From NCBI RefSeq assembly GCF_921293095.1, contig NC_060258.1, forward strand, positions 6,896,607 through 6,960,606: a DNA stretch of 64,000 nucleotides, read 5' to 3'. Shown here piece after piece: positions 11,269 through 22,303 of this stretch. Each line of letters starts with the position of its first letter. Position 1 is the stretch's first letter. A program made the translations under genes and the position numbers. This DNA comes from Ischnura elegans (taxonomy: Eukaryota; Arthropoda; Insecta; Odonata; Coenagrionidae). A model generated the notes under the pieces. That model had not been told where the DNA came from. It ran no database searches and saw only the letters and a list, made by a program, of their open reading frames with translations.

Positions 11269-12063
11269 AGTATTATTTATCTCACTGTGACAATATGAAA
11301 AAAGGACATCAAAGTTTAGAGCCCTAACTAATCACGTCTTATATGGAACGACCACCAAAAACAGACAAACATAATAATCTGCCCATGTGGTCCACTTTTA
11401 CCAACTCAATTCCCTTAGGTATAATGAATTGGTCTGAATAAGTACATTTGACTTTTGTGGATGCCAGCGCATCATGGAAAACAACATTAACATTAGAGAC
11501 AGCGGGAATTACCAATACTGTCGAGTAAATATCCATTTTAGAAACAAACCATTAAATTAAAATCAATAATACCTCACAATTTCCAGTCAATTTCTTCCTA
11601 AATATGAGAAGTATAATTATGTTACCATGCATCTGGAGGAACACATGGTATTTTCGCAAAGTATCACGCAACTGGTACAAGTCCTAGCCGTTATCTGAGT
11701 ATATTGAATCATTGTACATGCCGGCACTATTATTCGTGCACAATGATTGTACATACCTGATTTGTGCTACAAATTATATTTGGCAGTTCTAAATCTGCAC
11801 TAAATCCTCACGTACCTTTGACAGCCGCAACAAATACAATTAGCTGGAGTACTAACTCCAACAGTCTCCACGGCAATAAAATGACTATGCACCTTCTTAT
11901 TTGTTGAAATTTAACTCCTACCTGTCATGATCATTTGGGAAGTTGACTGCAGAGAGCTGATTCCACTGGAGTTCTGCGACTTTCAATGCTCCTTCTCTTC
12001 GATGCCCAGAAGTCTTCCATTTCTGCGTCGTCTGGATACATGCATTCCTCTTAAGCAACAAAG
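11269..12063. other. No feature recognised
   Basis: AT-rich spacer between TTAA elements. No supported coding sequence. Confidence 0.5.
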
Positions 12064-12895
12064 TTAACCCATTACCGGCCGAGTAAAGAAATACTTGAAA
12101 ATATATAATTTTTTCTCTTCAATTTACCTAATAACATGCTAAATAAGGTAAATTGAAAATATGGGCCTTCAAAAAAATTTGCTTATGCTAAAAATAAAAT
12201 GTTGCGTTTTCGCAACGTTGGCCGAATCCGGTATCTATATGCAGTTATGCAACCCGCATTACATTACAATGCCGTCTCATAGGAATATGCTGTTTTTACT
12301 GTCGGATATAATCCTATACCTATTTATGCCACGTATATGACAAATATCGTCATATCGGATAAATAAAATCCTTAGATATTATGTTTCCCCGAGATGTTGT
12401 TATTTGACCTCAATCCACTATAAAATAGACATGCTTTACGGTTTGAAAGAAATATGTCGAAGCGAAAATTTTCTCAGAAGAGCAGCTATTTCACATTTTT
12501 TCATCGACTTCAATTTTATCATTGCAGATTGAATTACAACAATTAATGGCTAATTATGAAATTCTCAAGCATTTTGGGTGCAATGAAACATAAAATTTCG
12601 TACATTCATATATGGTTTGGCTTTTACTCTGTTTCGGCAACTAATGATTTTTTTTAAACTCTATGGCCAAATTCGTCCCTTCATGCTTCACGAATCCGCG
12701 ATGAATTATACGGCCTAACTTTTTCTATGTTTAGGGACGCGAATTGTATAGGAGTACGTCATCTACTGACTGATTCACTTCACTTTTTAGATGCGTCCCT
12801 GCTAGATACGATTTGAAGGTACCAGTGAAATTTACTTCCGTTGCATAACCTGTACAATCTCCTGGCGTTAGTGCAAACGCTGTCCAGTAAGTTGA

Positions 12896-13582
12896 TTAGC
12901 TAGGACCTTTTTTCCCCTGAATTCTAGTGCGGTAATTTGCATTTGCATTATCCAGTAGGTCCACACCTAAAATGTAATTACTATACTCCCCAATAACAGG
13001 AATAGTGTTTTCTTTTATTAACATAGAATAGTATATGAAATAGTATTTTCTTTTTTCTTCTGAAACTTTTCCCTGTGCCAAATGGAAGCGAAAAACTTGT
13101 ATTGCTATCTACAGGGACAATCTATTTATCATTTTATCGAACAATACTAAGACCTTCGGCTTTATCAAATGTTTGTTTTCATTTTCCTCTCGGTTTCACG
13201 TCGATGGTTTTATTATATTCTACCAGGCACTCTTCCGTTATACGTATTTACTCGAATTTTCACGGATGGCTCCAATGACAAATGATCCTTTTTATTTCAA
13301 AACAATAAATAGCCTTCAAGATGAAAAGAAGTTATCGAAAAACATACGATAATTCGAGGGATCAGGGATAACCTTGAGAAATTCCAGAATAACACTTGCT
13401 TCCAAGCCTAAATTTCGATGGAAGTAATTTTCAATCGCCTGGTTGAACCCTAAAACCGTCTGAATAACATAAGCACCAAAGTTAAAAGCAAAATCTAAAA
13501 GACTTATTTTAAAAGGACATTTATGCACTGCAGTGACCAAAGTAAGGTACCATTTTCTCATTATTTCCAAATTTATGCGCAA
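12896..13582 (-). pseudogene. PiggyBac transposase relic, C-terminal half (outer element)
   Basis: On the minus strand, 13,582-13,316 encodes a stretch ending YRMFFDNFFSS, the FDNFF motif that contains a catalytic-region Asp of piggyBac transposases. Positions 13,081-12,896 encode YSNYILGVDLLDNANANYRT, the GVDLLD signature near the C-terminus. Stops and frame changes separate the two parts (13,082-13,315). The N-terminal half, expected upstream toward 14,000, is not readable. Non-functional; it identifies the superfamily of the outer element. Confidence 0.8.
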
Positions 13583-14137
13583 ATATTCCGATTTGTAATA
13601 ATTTTTAATTCAAGTCGTCAAATTGAGGTCATAATTTACAAATCTCTCATTTTTGTCCAGACAGGAATTGTCTGAAAAGTGTAGATTATTTTTTATTAAT
13701 CTAAATATGTTTTAGTTTAATCATTTCCGAACCAAATCTTCACTTTATCGTCTTCATTCACCCCATATCCTGTTGTGGAAGTCGGTGATATCGCTGAATC
13801 GTGAAGTAAGGAAGGATTAATTCGGATTGAAAGTACTAAGTTTTGTGTTCCTTGCACCTGAAATGCTTTCATGTAATTCATAAATAGTCATTATTTGTTG
13901 TAATTCAATCTGTTGCGATAAAAATGTCAATTAAAAACTGGAAAATACGTTATCTTCCGTAAAAATATTCACTCTGACGCATTTCTTTCAAGCCGTAATG
14001 CATCTCCATTTTATATTGGATTTAGGTAAAATAATGCAGCATCTCATTGGAAATATAGTATCTAAGAATTTTAGTTATCAAATATGACGATATCTGTCAA
14101 ATAAGAGGCATAAAAATGCGTAGGATTATATCTGACA

Positions 14138-17028
14138 TTAACCCTCATATGGATTTACAAAATTAGTTACGTCGTTGGATTCTCGGCGCCGCAGCGGCGC
14201 CGCGTAATTTTTTGCTATTATCTTTCAAAGTTAGTCTGAATTTACAAGTTTTTTGATCGATAATGGTAAATACATCTATTATCTTTATTTCTTACCGTGT
14301 TTTGCTAGATTTAAACCCTTATTGTTGAAGTAATAACAAAAAAAATTGAACGCTGCATTCTTTTCCATTTCTTGCCGTAATGCTCTTTATTTCAGTTCCC
14401 TTTGTATGTTATTTTTGAGTGAAAGTTTTAATTTCGTGAGTAATTGTTGTTTGAAATATTTTTCTGATATGCAGAGCTCGGCAAACTCCGCTTTTTAATG
14501 TTTATATTGTTTATAATTTTATGTATCTAAATGCTAAAAATGATGACCAAATAAAATTCGTTTATGCCCATATGACATAATTTTGCTTCAATGCGTCCAC
14601 CCATATGTTATATCTTTGCAGTGTTTATAGAAGGATAAGTTATTAAACGTTAATAATGGAACAGATGTAGGTCAAGTGTGAAGAGACGAGTGTAACTTTC
14701 GTGATTTTTACAAGATTCTGGCGATCAAGACAAATCTTACGAATATTCTGGGAGCTTATGTCCTGAAATTAAAAAAATCAAGTCTTATGGCTTTTGAAAT
14801 ATAAATAATATGGGATGATAAGCGGCGTGTCAAAGAACTCAACGCTTCTTTGGAGATGGAGCTAGAAGAGTTGGTACTCTTTTCCTACCACGGAGCCCCA
14901 TTCCCCCACTGGGGACGAGTAGCCCAAGCGAAAGGTTTCCTTAGATATGGACGGGTAAATGTTTTGCGTGGGAGTGCATAAGATTAGGTTTTACTCCTGG
15001 ATTGGTGGGAAGTCCAAAAAAATAAATTCTTAGAAGTATGTGTTATTGGTGGTAGAGGAGAATGAGCAGCTGCCTTTTTTTCGTCCAAATCTGCGTGAGA
15101 AACTGATGATAATATGCTCTGGGTGACAAAAATACCCTCACTTTGGAAGGACTTCCCTTACATTTTCTTTCCGTTTCCTTTCTTAGCGTTTCACTGACCC
15201 AAACATTGAGACTCTCCATACTTTCCCACTAAGCTCCCTTATTCGTCATTCACCACCTTCTTCCCCCATCCCACAAAACTTGATTGAACTTCTCTCCACC
15301 CTAATGACCCACCGAGCTGGACCTTCTTGGAATGAAGGGAGGGCCACCGCGGGGCGTTTTGACAAGGCTTTTGTTCCCTGTCCTTCATGCAGCGTTAGAA
15401 GGATGTAGAAAAAGCAGGCTTTTGTATCTAATTGCCTCCTTGCACTCCCAACCTTTTTTGCGATAAGGATTTTCTACTCCTACCTGTCCTAACGATCTGG
15501 GTATTCCCCGATCCTTGGCAGTCTACACACTACCGCCCCTTCACCTCAAAACAACCTCCTGGCATTCCTTCTCCTTTCTCCTTCTCACTCATCCCTTTAC
15601 GTTAGTAACACCCCCAATGCATAAAACATCTGTACATTTCAGTACACATAGAAACGAGATATATGTTTACAAATTTTCACCTCATGGTAAATTGTCTTTT
15701 CATCTATTCATAATGAAACGATTTTTACCATGTAAAGTCTAAACTCATCGTCAGGAAGGAGAAATTATTTTCTATCACGAAATTAGTTGGGTAGTTATCT
15801 TGATTTCACCTCAATGGTAAACTGTCACGTCATCAGTAGCTATATAAACGCCAGCAATTTTTTATAGACTATCGTAGCCGCAAAGGGATTTTTTTCGAAT
15901 GAAAAGTACAAGACATATAACAATAACTGTGCGATGTGTTCTTCACGGTAGTCGGTGAAACTTCTGAATCTCTTGGTAAGTTACAGTTACTCATTCAGCG
16001 AGAAATATTCACACAACGGTGAGGAAGCATTATTCTACGAATTCGGATAATGCATTGTGTTAAATTTTTCTTAGAATTGCTGCTTGGAGTAATTCTAAAC
16101 AGAGTCACTCTAGTATTTACCCAAAGCTGACTATCACCACGGCAGATACGTGGACGCGGAGCGGAGAAGGTGCCCAAGCAAAACTAAGTCGGAAGCCATG
16201 GAAAAACAACTTTGAATAGCCATGAGTTTCTATGAATAATTCTCGCAAAAAGATGAAGTTTTGTCAATGAACATTATAACGAAGCAAACGTAATGATTCT
16301 TAGCTAAAAGAGAAAGCACAATTGGTATTGTAATATTTTCCTTTTGATAAACAATTTCACTTGGTTTATAAGTTAAAAAATTAAATAATACGATTAAAAT
16401 AGATTATAGCATTTCATATGAAACATTATTGCTTTGACATTAGCGTTGAAAGTGCAGACCCTGACGTAACGATGAGGAAATTCTCGGTCCAAGCAAAACT
16501 AAGTCGGCGGCCCATGAGAAAACAACTTTGACTAGCCATAAGTTTTTATGAATAATTTTGTAAAAAGATGAAGTTTTGTCAATGAACATCATATTGAGGC
16601 AAATATTTTGATTTTTAGCTGTAATAGAAAGCAAAATAGGTATGGTAAAATTTTCCTTTTGTTTAACAATTTCATTTTGTTTATAATGTTTAAAAATATA
16701 AATAATATGATAATAAATATATTATAGCATTTCATACGAAACATAAATGATTTGACATTAACATTGGGAGTGCAGTCAATGACGTAGCGACGAGAAAATA
16801 CTGAGCGCCGCAGCGGCGCCGAAAATCCAACGACGTAACTTTTTCCATTAGAGGCCAATAAAATGAAAACTATCAACACTATGCTAACAAAATTTTATAC
16901 GTAGACGAAGAAGGCAGAAAAAATAGATTACTGAAAATTTCAGAATGATCCATTGGAATGGAAAATTTTTACAGCACTTTTAAAACCACGAGCGCCGCTA
17001 AGGCGCAGAGAATCCATATGAGGGTTAA
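14138..17028. mobile_element. Nested TTAA (piggyBac-type) element, 2.9 kb, no transposase
   Basis: TTAA at 14,138-14,141 and 17,025-17,028 flank matching tips: CCCTCATATGGATT on the left, AATCCATATGAGGG on the right. Subterminal GC palindromes (GGCGCCGCAGCGGCGCC at 14,185; a near copy at 16,804-16,820) each lie next to the word GTTACGTCGTTGGATT or its complement. The insertion interrupts the outer element's subterminal repeat exactly at a TTAA. I found no transposase-like reading; 14,800-16,000 is filler of unknown origin. Non-autonomous. Confidence 0.8.
16175..16804. repeat. 315-bp tandem duplication inside the nested element
   Basis: CAAGCAAAACTAAGTCGG begins at 16,175 and again at 16,490. 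Similarity continues through GATGAAGTTTTGTCAATGAAC, a run of T-rich sequence and CATTTCATAYGAAACAT to the end of each copy. The copies have diverged by scattered substitutions and small indels, so the duplication is not recent. Confidence 0.8.
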
Positions 17029-17484
17029 AAACGGCATATTCCTACGAGACAGAAATATGGTGTAATGCGGGTTGCATAACTGCCTATAGATATCGGATAC
17101 GGCCAACGTTGCGAAAACGCAACATTATTTTCCGGATCTGATTTTCGCTTAATGTTGACTCCCTGACGAAATATAAGCTTTAATATCTGCTAATTGAAAT
17201 TTCTTCGTCCACATGGACGAATAAAAAAGTTAATAAAGGGAATATTTGCTCTTAGGAAAAATTATTTATCTTGCTTAACAGGAGACTCGAAATTTGACAC
17301 ATTTTGAGTATTTTTATAAATATCGAAACACTTATTAAATGTTGTTATAGTCACACTATAAAACAGTTTAAACTTATTTTTATCGAAAAAAGCGAATTCT
17401 ACATGAATAAAATTCAATTGAAACGCTTTTTTTGCATTTCTCAATAATGTTGCGTTTTCGCAACGTTGGCCGTAAATGGGTTAA

Positions 17485-19034
17485 CGCTCAGATCTGATGC
17501 CACTCCTGGGACACTTACCAGCCCACCGGATGTGGCGTTCATGTATTCCTTTCAATGAGCTGATTCAATGTCTATAGCCTCTTCGAATCCTAATCCTTCA
17601 CTCAAATAATACAGCGCCTTCATGTGCATCTACAGGTATCCTTGATCCCTAAAACAAGCCGATTTGTCAGTGCTTGATCGAGAAATGTTGCATCGAAAGA
17701 AGACAGCCTCTGGGACACTCGCTTGTTTCAGCAGCAAACTCCAATACGCATTTATCAGACTACACTTGTTGAAACCATTACTCTCCGCAATGACAGGCTT
17801 TTAATGGCAAATGTGTTCCCTATACATACGGCTCAGTTTATAACACGGCAATGCTGCGTGTGTTTGGTTCACACTACTTTCGCAAAATAATTTTTGGAAC
17901 CATAATAATTGTTAATTCAAAATTAATACATGAATCGGTACCAAGATGGGTGCCGGTATTGGATCGCAGTTTTTGTTACAGTAAATGAAATACCTTATTC
18001 GGCTTTAAAATTATGGTCAATTTGACATGAGGTGAGTCATAGCTTTTTGTATGAGACGGTAATGAGTAAAATACTATTACATGGACCTTAAAATATCCTG
18101 TTTTAAAATTTTCAGTTTCTTTGAGAGCATAAATTTGAGTATCGACAATGGCTGTAGCTCCGGGATTCCGTTGAACATCATATTTACATTTTTACTATGC
18201 AAAAATGTAGTTATAAATTAATGATGTCAGATGTTCAAAAAAACAGAGGTACCGGTTAAAATCGTCAAAGCAGTTCCTACAATTTCAAACTTAATAAAAT
18301 TTATGGCAATTCAAGCAAGTGCGACATTTTGAAGTCTGAAACTGTGGTCGGAAATATATTATTTAAGACCACTTCTCACCGATTGAAAATACTCAACGTG
18401 GAAATTATACATTCATAGTTTTGGCCAGGTGCTTCTTATGCTTGATGAAAATATCGATCAAATTCTTCAAGCAGTATATTATATTTTAGATAAAATCATC
18501 TCAAAACATTGTCCTTCCATTACGTAAGTACATATTTAAAATGGTAAATTTTCGATTCAATCATCCTTCATACATAGACGGGATGACAACTGGTTGACTA
18601 ACAACGGTTGGGAGACAGTTGCCCTAGCATTGTTGGAAATCCATTTGAAAATTAACTTCCCTACACTTCTCTGTTGAACACTTTAAAACCCAAAAAATGT
18701 TCCGTCATATATTAGCAGCCAGCGAATTTTATTGCCATTAGAATATAACAAATTATTGCATACTTATAGGGACGCACATAATAAACTACGACACAATGGT
18801 AGAATTTTTAGAGGCATACGTCTGTAGCAGTATTGAAACAGGTCTGTTAGTGGTGGCTGATTTGTAGGACTACATTTGTAAAATAAACGCAATAGTTCAA
18901 TTGATATACAGTGATAAAAGCACTTTTATGACATTTTAAATTCATTTATTTGGCTAAGTTAATCACATACTTCTTATTTTGAAAAAATGATACATAATAA
19001 AAATAATAATAAATAATAGTAATATGATAAAATT
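17485..19034. other. No feature recognised
   Basis: AT-rich flank downstream of the zinc-finger exon. No coding or repeat structure that I can support. Confidence 0.5.
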
Positions 19035-19421
19035 ATTGTAACGCTTCTCTCCAGTGTCTCTACGAAAATGAGCCACTAAGACGCGCAGTCTCGAGAAAGA
19101 CTTTTCACGCTCGTTTCATGAACAAGACCTCTCTCCCATTTGGGCACGCAAACAAGGTTGCTCCCCCGAGTGAATGACTAACTGCACACTTTGAAGATAC
19201 AGGGCTTCTCACCAATGTGTGCAGGAATTTGTCAAACTAATTGTAAGTGGCTGTTATTCGAGAAAGACTTATCACATTTGTCGCACGAGTAATGTCTCTC
19301 AATATCTGCAGCAAATGCTACAATAATAAGGATTCCTTCCCTTGTGGGTAGGTAGGTGGGAAAGAAGATTGTCTCTGCTAGTGAAATACTTGCTGCACAC
19401 ATTGCGGATGTGAAGCTTCTC
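19035..19421 (-). pseudogene. Decayed zinc fingers beyond the stop codon
   Basis: After the TGA at 19,422-19,424 the same frame continues with NVCSKYFTSRDNLLSHLPTH. Stops and frame changes then follow, with further finger fragments: CDKCDKSFSNNSHLQ, FKVCS, and RLRVLVAHFRRDTGEK near 19,040. About four finger units can be traced, several missing Cys or His ligands. The TGA lies where the linker codon for Gly normally is (HTGEK linker). The array was therefore once longer and its 3' end is now untranslated or dead. Confidence 0.75.
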
Positions 19422-20383
19422 TCACGTGTGTGTCCGTATGTGACGTTTGAGAGAAGTCGGTCGAGCAAAAGACTTTTTGCAGATTGAGCAAGAAAAACGT
19501 CTTTCTCCTGTGTGTGTACGCGTGTGGGTAACAAGGTGGGTACTCTGAGAGAAGGATTTACTGCACACCTTGCAGACATATGGCTTTTCTCCCGAGTGCG
19601 TGCGTACATGTGTCACTAAGGTGCTCTTATGCGAGAAAGAATTTTCACATTCGCTGCATGAGTAAGGTTTCTCTCCCGTGTGCGTTCGAATATGACAAAC
19701 TAAGCCGTACTTGTTCCCGAAAGACTTTTCGCATTCGTCGCATGAGTATGGCTTCTCCTGCGTGTGCGTTTGCATGTGTGAGCCGAGGGAAGAACTAGCG
19801 GTGAAAGACTTGCAGCAAATGCTGCATGAGTAAGGTCTCTCCCCCGTGTGATGACGTATATGGGACACAAGGTTTCCCCTCTGACTGAAGGACTGGCCGC
19901 ACACGTTGCACGTAAAGGGCTTCTCACCCGTGTGTGTCCGGCTGTGACGTTTGAGAGAACTCTGATGAGTGAAAGATTTTTTGCAGATTCTGCAAGAAAA
20001 CGGTTTCTCTCCCGTGTGCGAACGTAAATGTATAACTAAATCTCTCTTATTGAAGAAAGACTTTTTACACTCATTACAAGAATAAGGTTTCTCTTTCTTT
20101 CTCGCAACCACGTGATTGCGTTGTTTCCTAACGTGAGATGACTTTGAGGGGAAATATTGCAAAGTCAATTTCTCTTCCATAGCCAAGCTTTTCGCCGCTT
20201 GTATTATAGTCTTCTTTACCCCTTTCCCTCCTCCGGTTTTCTTGAGACGCCCATTTCCTTTTTTCTTCGGCCCCTGTTTTTCCTCCTCCAGCCCATAAGA
20301 AGTCTTGGAAGTGGTAGGCTCACAAGAACTGCCACTTTCGCTAGACAGAAGGATGGTGAGAAACACATCTCTGATTGATGATT
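19422..20383 (-). CDS. Terminal exon: eight C2H2 zinc fingers
   Basis: The exon begins after the acceptor CCGTTGCAG (20,384-20,392). The incoming phase (1) fits the donor of the 22,070 exon. It encodes about 320 residues: an acidic/basic lead (ESSIRDVFLTILL, then a Lys/Gly-rich segment KKGNGRLKKTGGGKGVKK that could serve as a nuclear localisation signal), followed by eight consecutive fingers. All eight have both Cys and both His, joined by HTGEKP-type linkers (one is HTQEKP). Fingers of this type bind DNA in the nucleus. The array stops at TGA 19,422-19,424, where a ninth finger would start. The open frame extends upstream to 20,438, but that part is intron. Confidence 0.85.
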
Positions 20384-20556
20384 CTGCAACGGCATCAATA
20401 TTAGTGGAAACAATTAGTATATAAATCTCCCAATACATGATAAAACACCATTTAAAAAAAATAACGTTCTGTCATGTTAAGGATCAAATCTTAAAAGGGC
20501 CAGATTTCATTCTTCTCATCAATGTTAAGCCATATGTTTGAGTTAAATTTGTTTGC

Positions 20557-20822
20557 ATGTTTATCGATGGCTAAGTTCTAACAACATGTATCTCAAATTC
20601 GGCCGGTTTGAGTCAGGTATCTTTAAGTGCAATTAAATTAAAAAATAAAATGCAAGCAAAATTTAACTCTTTCTTTCCAAATGAGTAAATGAATACCTTT
20701 TTTCAGTTCTGTGAAATTTTGGTTTTCAATTTGAGTGCATAAGTAAAAAATTGCTCCTTTTGGTCTCCAGAGAAGTTTCTATTTTTGAATTACGTGTCGT
20801 AAGAACTTAACCATCGATATGT
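20557..20822. mobile_element. MITE-like inverted repeat in intron
   Basis: Arms of about 40 bp: TTTATCGATGGCTAAGTTCT with following ACATGTATCTCAAA (from 20,560), and in reverse complement TATCGATGGTTAAGTTCTTA with ACACGTAATTCAAA (to about 20,820). About 260 bp overall with no coding. Superfamily unknown. Confidence 0.55.
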
Positions 20823-22069
20823 AGTAATACATAAACATCTTTCCATCTTTCTCCCACTTCCCACTTTAAACTCACTTTTGGGTTGAGTAGGCACGCTTGA
20901 ATCACCTATATTGGTGGAGTGTAGCCCTGCGTGTACTGCTTTTAGCACGCATGACGTCATGAGCACTTCTTCAGCAGTTGCTAGGTAAGGAATTTTTGAC
21001 GTGCTTTAAGATTCGTTACATTTCTATTTGAATGTCCCAAAGAAAAACACATATCTATATGCGATTTTCTTTATTGAATTCAGAAAATAATTTTCTGCCC
21101 CTAGATGAAAATAATATGCATTTGTTTCCCATAATGAGCAATCAAAGGGGAAAGGTGACAGCCCCTAAATATACCTCCTGTGGCGAGGTTGATAAAACTG
21201 ACCGCTAGAAACATAATCTAACTAGAAAAAATTAGCATGAATACCCACTATCATCACAATGCAGAACTAAAATACCAAACTCCTACAACTATAGGATTAA
21301 AATCAAGCTCGGTTGTTTCTAAGACATACTGATTTCGTTCCTGGGGCTTTTGTATTAATTCTACATAATGTAAACAATATTTCTACTCCAAGGAAACTTC
21401 ATGCTTGGTTCTATGTTAAAACTAACAAAGCCAATCAAAAGCTGAAAGAGTGAATAGGAATGTACTCATTCAAAAGGTTTTACCTAATTTTTGCATTATT
21501 TTAAAATGGACCTGAGGCAAAGATAATTTTTGCATTCATTTGACCAGGTTTCATGTTCAACTTTTCTATGCAGACTGAAATTTACTTTTGGACACACGAT
21601 TCTCACACAATGTGCTCCACTTTTATTTATTTGCTATAAACTAGTTTCAACGTCCATATCGTCATTATCATGACTAACAAAAGCTTTCACCATACACATA
21701 CAGATGACTTATTCAGGTCCTTCATCTTTCAAAATCAGTTAAAATAAGGCCGCCTTGGAAGGAAACTATGCCATCCTACATTATCGGCATGGGACCATGA
21801 AATCCTGAGACTTGTCTCATCAGAAAGCAGCCACAAGTTCTAATTGCATATAACGCACCCGGTAGATGTCACAGCGCAGGACTGGATTGAATTGGATGCC
21901 TTGGAGAGCATGGAATGATTTGACACCATTGGCCACATCCATAGAGAAATATGGTTATTAGAAAGCACATTGCCATGCCATGTACAGTGGCCCATGAAAA
22001 GTTGTCCCATCTGAAAGCCTCCTAAGTATTATCCGTAATAAGTTATGTGTAGCTCTTTAGAGCACTCAC
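20823..22069. other. Intron, nothing recognised
   Basis: Part of the 1.7-kb intron before the finger exon. No repeat or RNA recognised. Confidence 0.5.
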
Positions 22070-22120
22070 CCACTGCTTGCATTGTGGACCCATAGACCAC
22101 TGTCAAATTCTCAATTGTCG
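22070..22120 (-). CDS. Linker exon 12 (51 nt)
   Basis: The acceptor reads TGTGACTAGAG before 22,120 and the donor GTGAGT follows 22,070. Entering in phase 1 and leaving in phase 1, it encodes ATIENLTVVYGSTMQAV. It is a diverged tandem copy of the next exon upstream (22,231-22,303): both contain an (I)E-N/S-LT core, and the flanking introns are also similar with a period near 170 bp. Function unknown; it is part of the linker between ZAD and fingers. Confidence 0.6.
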
Positions 22121-22230
22121 CTCTAGTCACAATAAAAGTTCGATGAATAAAAGAATTTACATTTACGTTCTCCATATTAACAGCGATTCCTCTGCGTATA
22201 GAGTTATTTGCAACCTTTAAAAGTACTCAC

Positions 22231-22303
22231 CAAATGCTTCTGTAGTGGGCTCCTGGGCAATAGTCAAACTCTCAATTGGGTCCCCACCCTCACCTAAAGT
22301 AGG
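22231..22303 (-). CDS. Linker exon 11 (73 nt)
   Basis: Acceptor TTACAG before 22,303 and donor GTGAGT after 22,231. Enters in phase 0 and leaves in phase 1, encoding PTLGEGGDPIESLTIAQEPT and TEAF. Tandem paralogue of exon 12. Low-complexity acidic linker with no known fold. Confidence 0.6.

Larger units (their letters stand above)
12064..17484. mobile_element. PiggyBac element (about 2.5 kb) split by a nested TTAA element
   Basis: TTAA is present at 12,064-12,067 and 17,481-17,484, next to CCCATTACCGGCC on the left and GGCCGTAAATGGG on the right. Subterminal inverted repeats start with GTTGCGTTTTCGCAAC (about 12,209) and match the reverse complement of 17,029-17,130 continued by 14,030-14,137. 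This shows that the block 14,138-17,028 was inserted later. Without it the element is about 2.5 kb, a normal piggyBac length, and its decayed transposase is on the minus strand. Confidence 0.85.

Noticed and set aside
19580-20413. Other frames overlapping the finger exon on both strands
   Set aside because: Shadows of the repeated finger codons in other frames.
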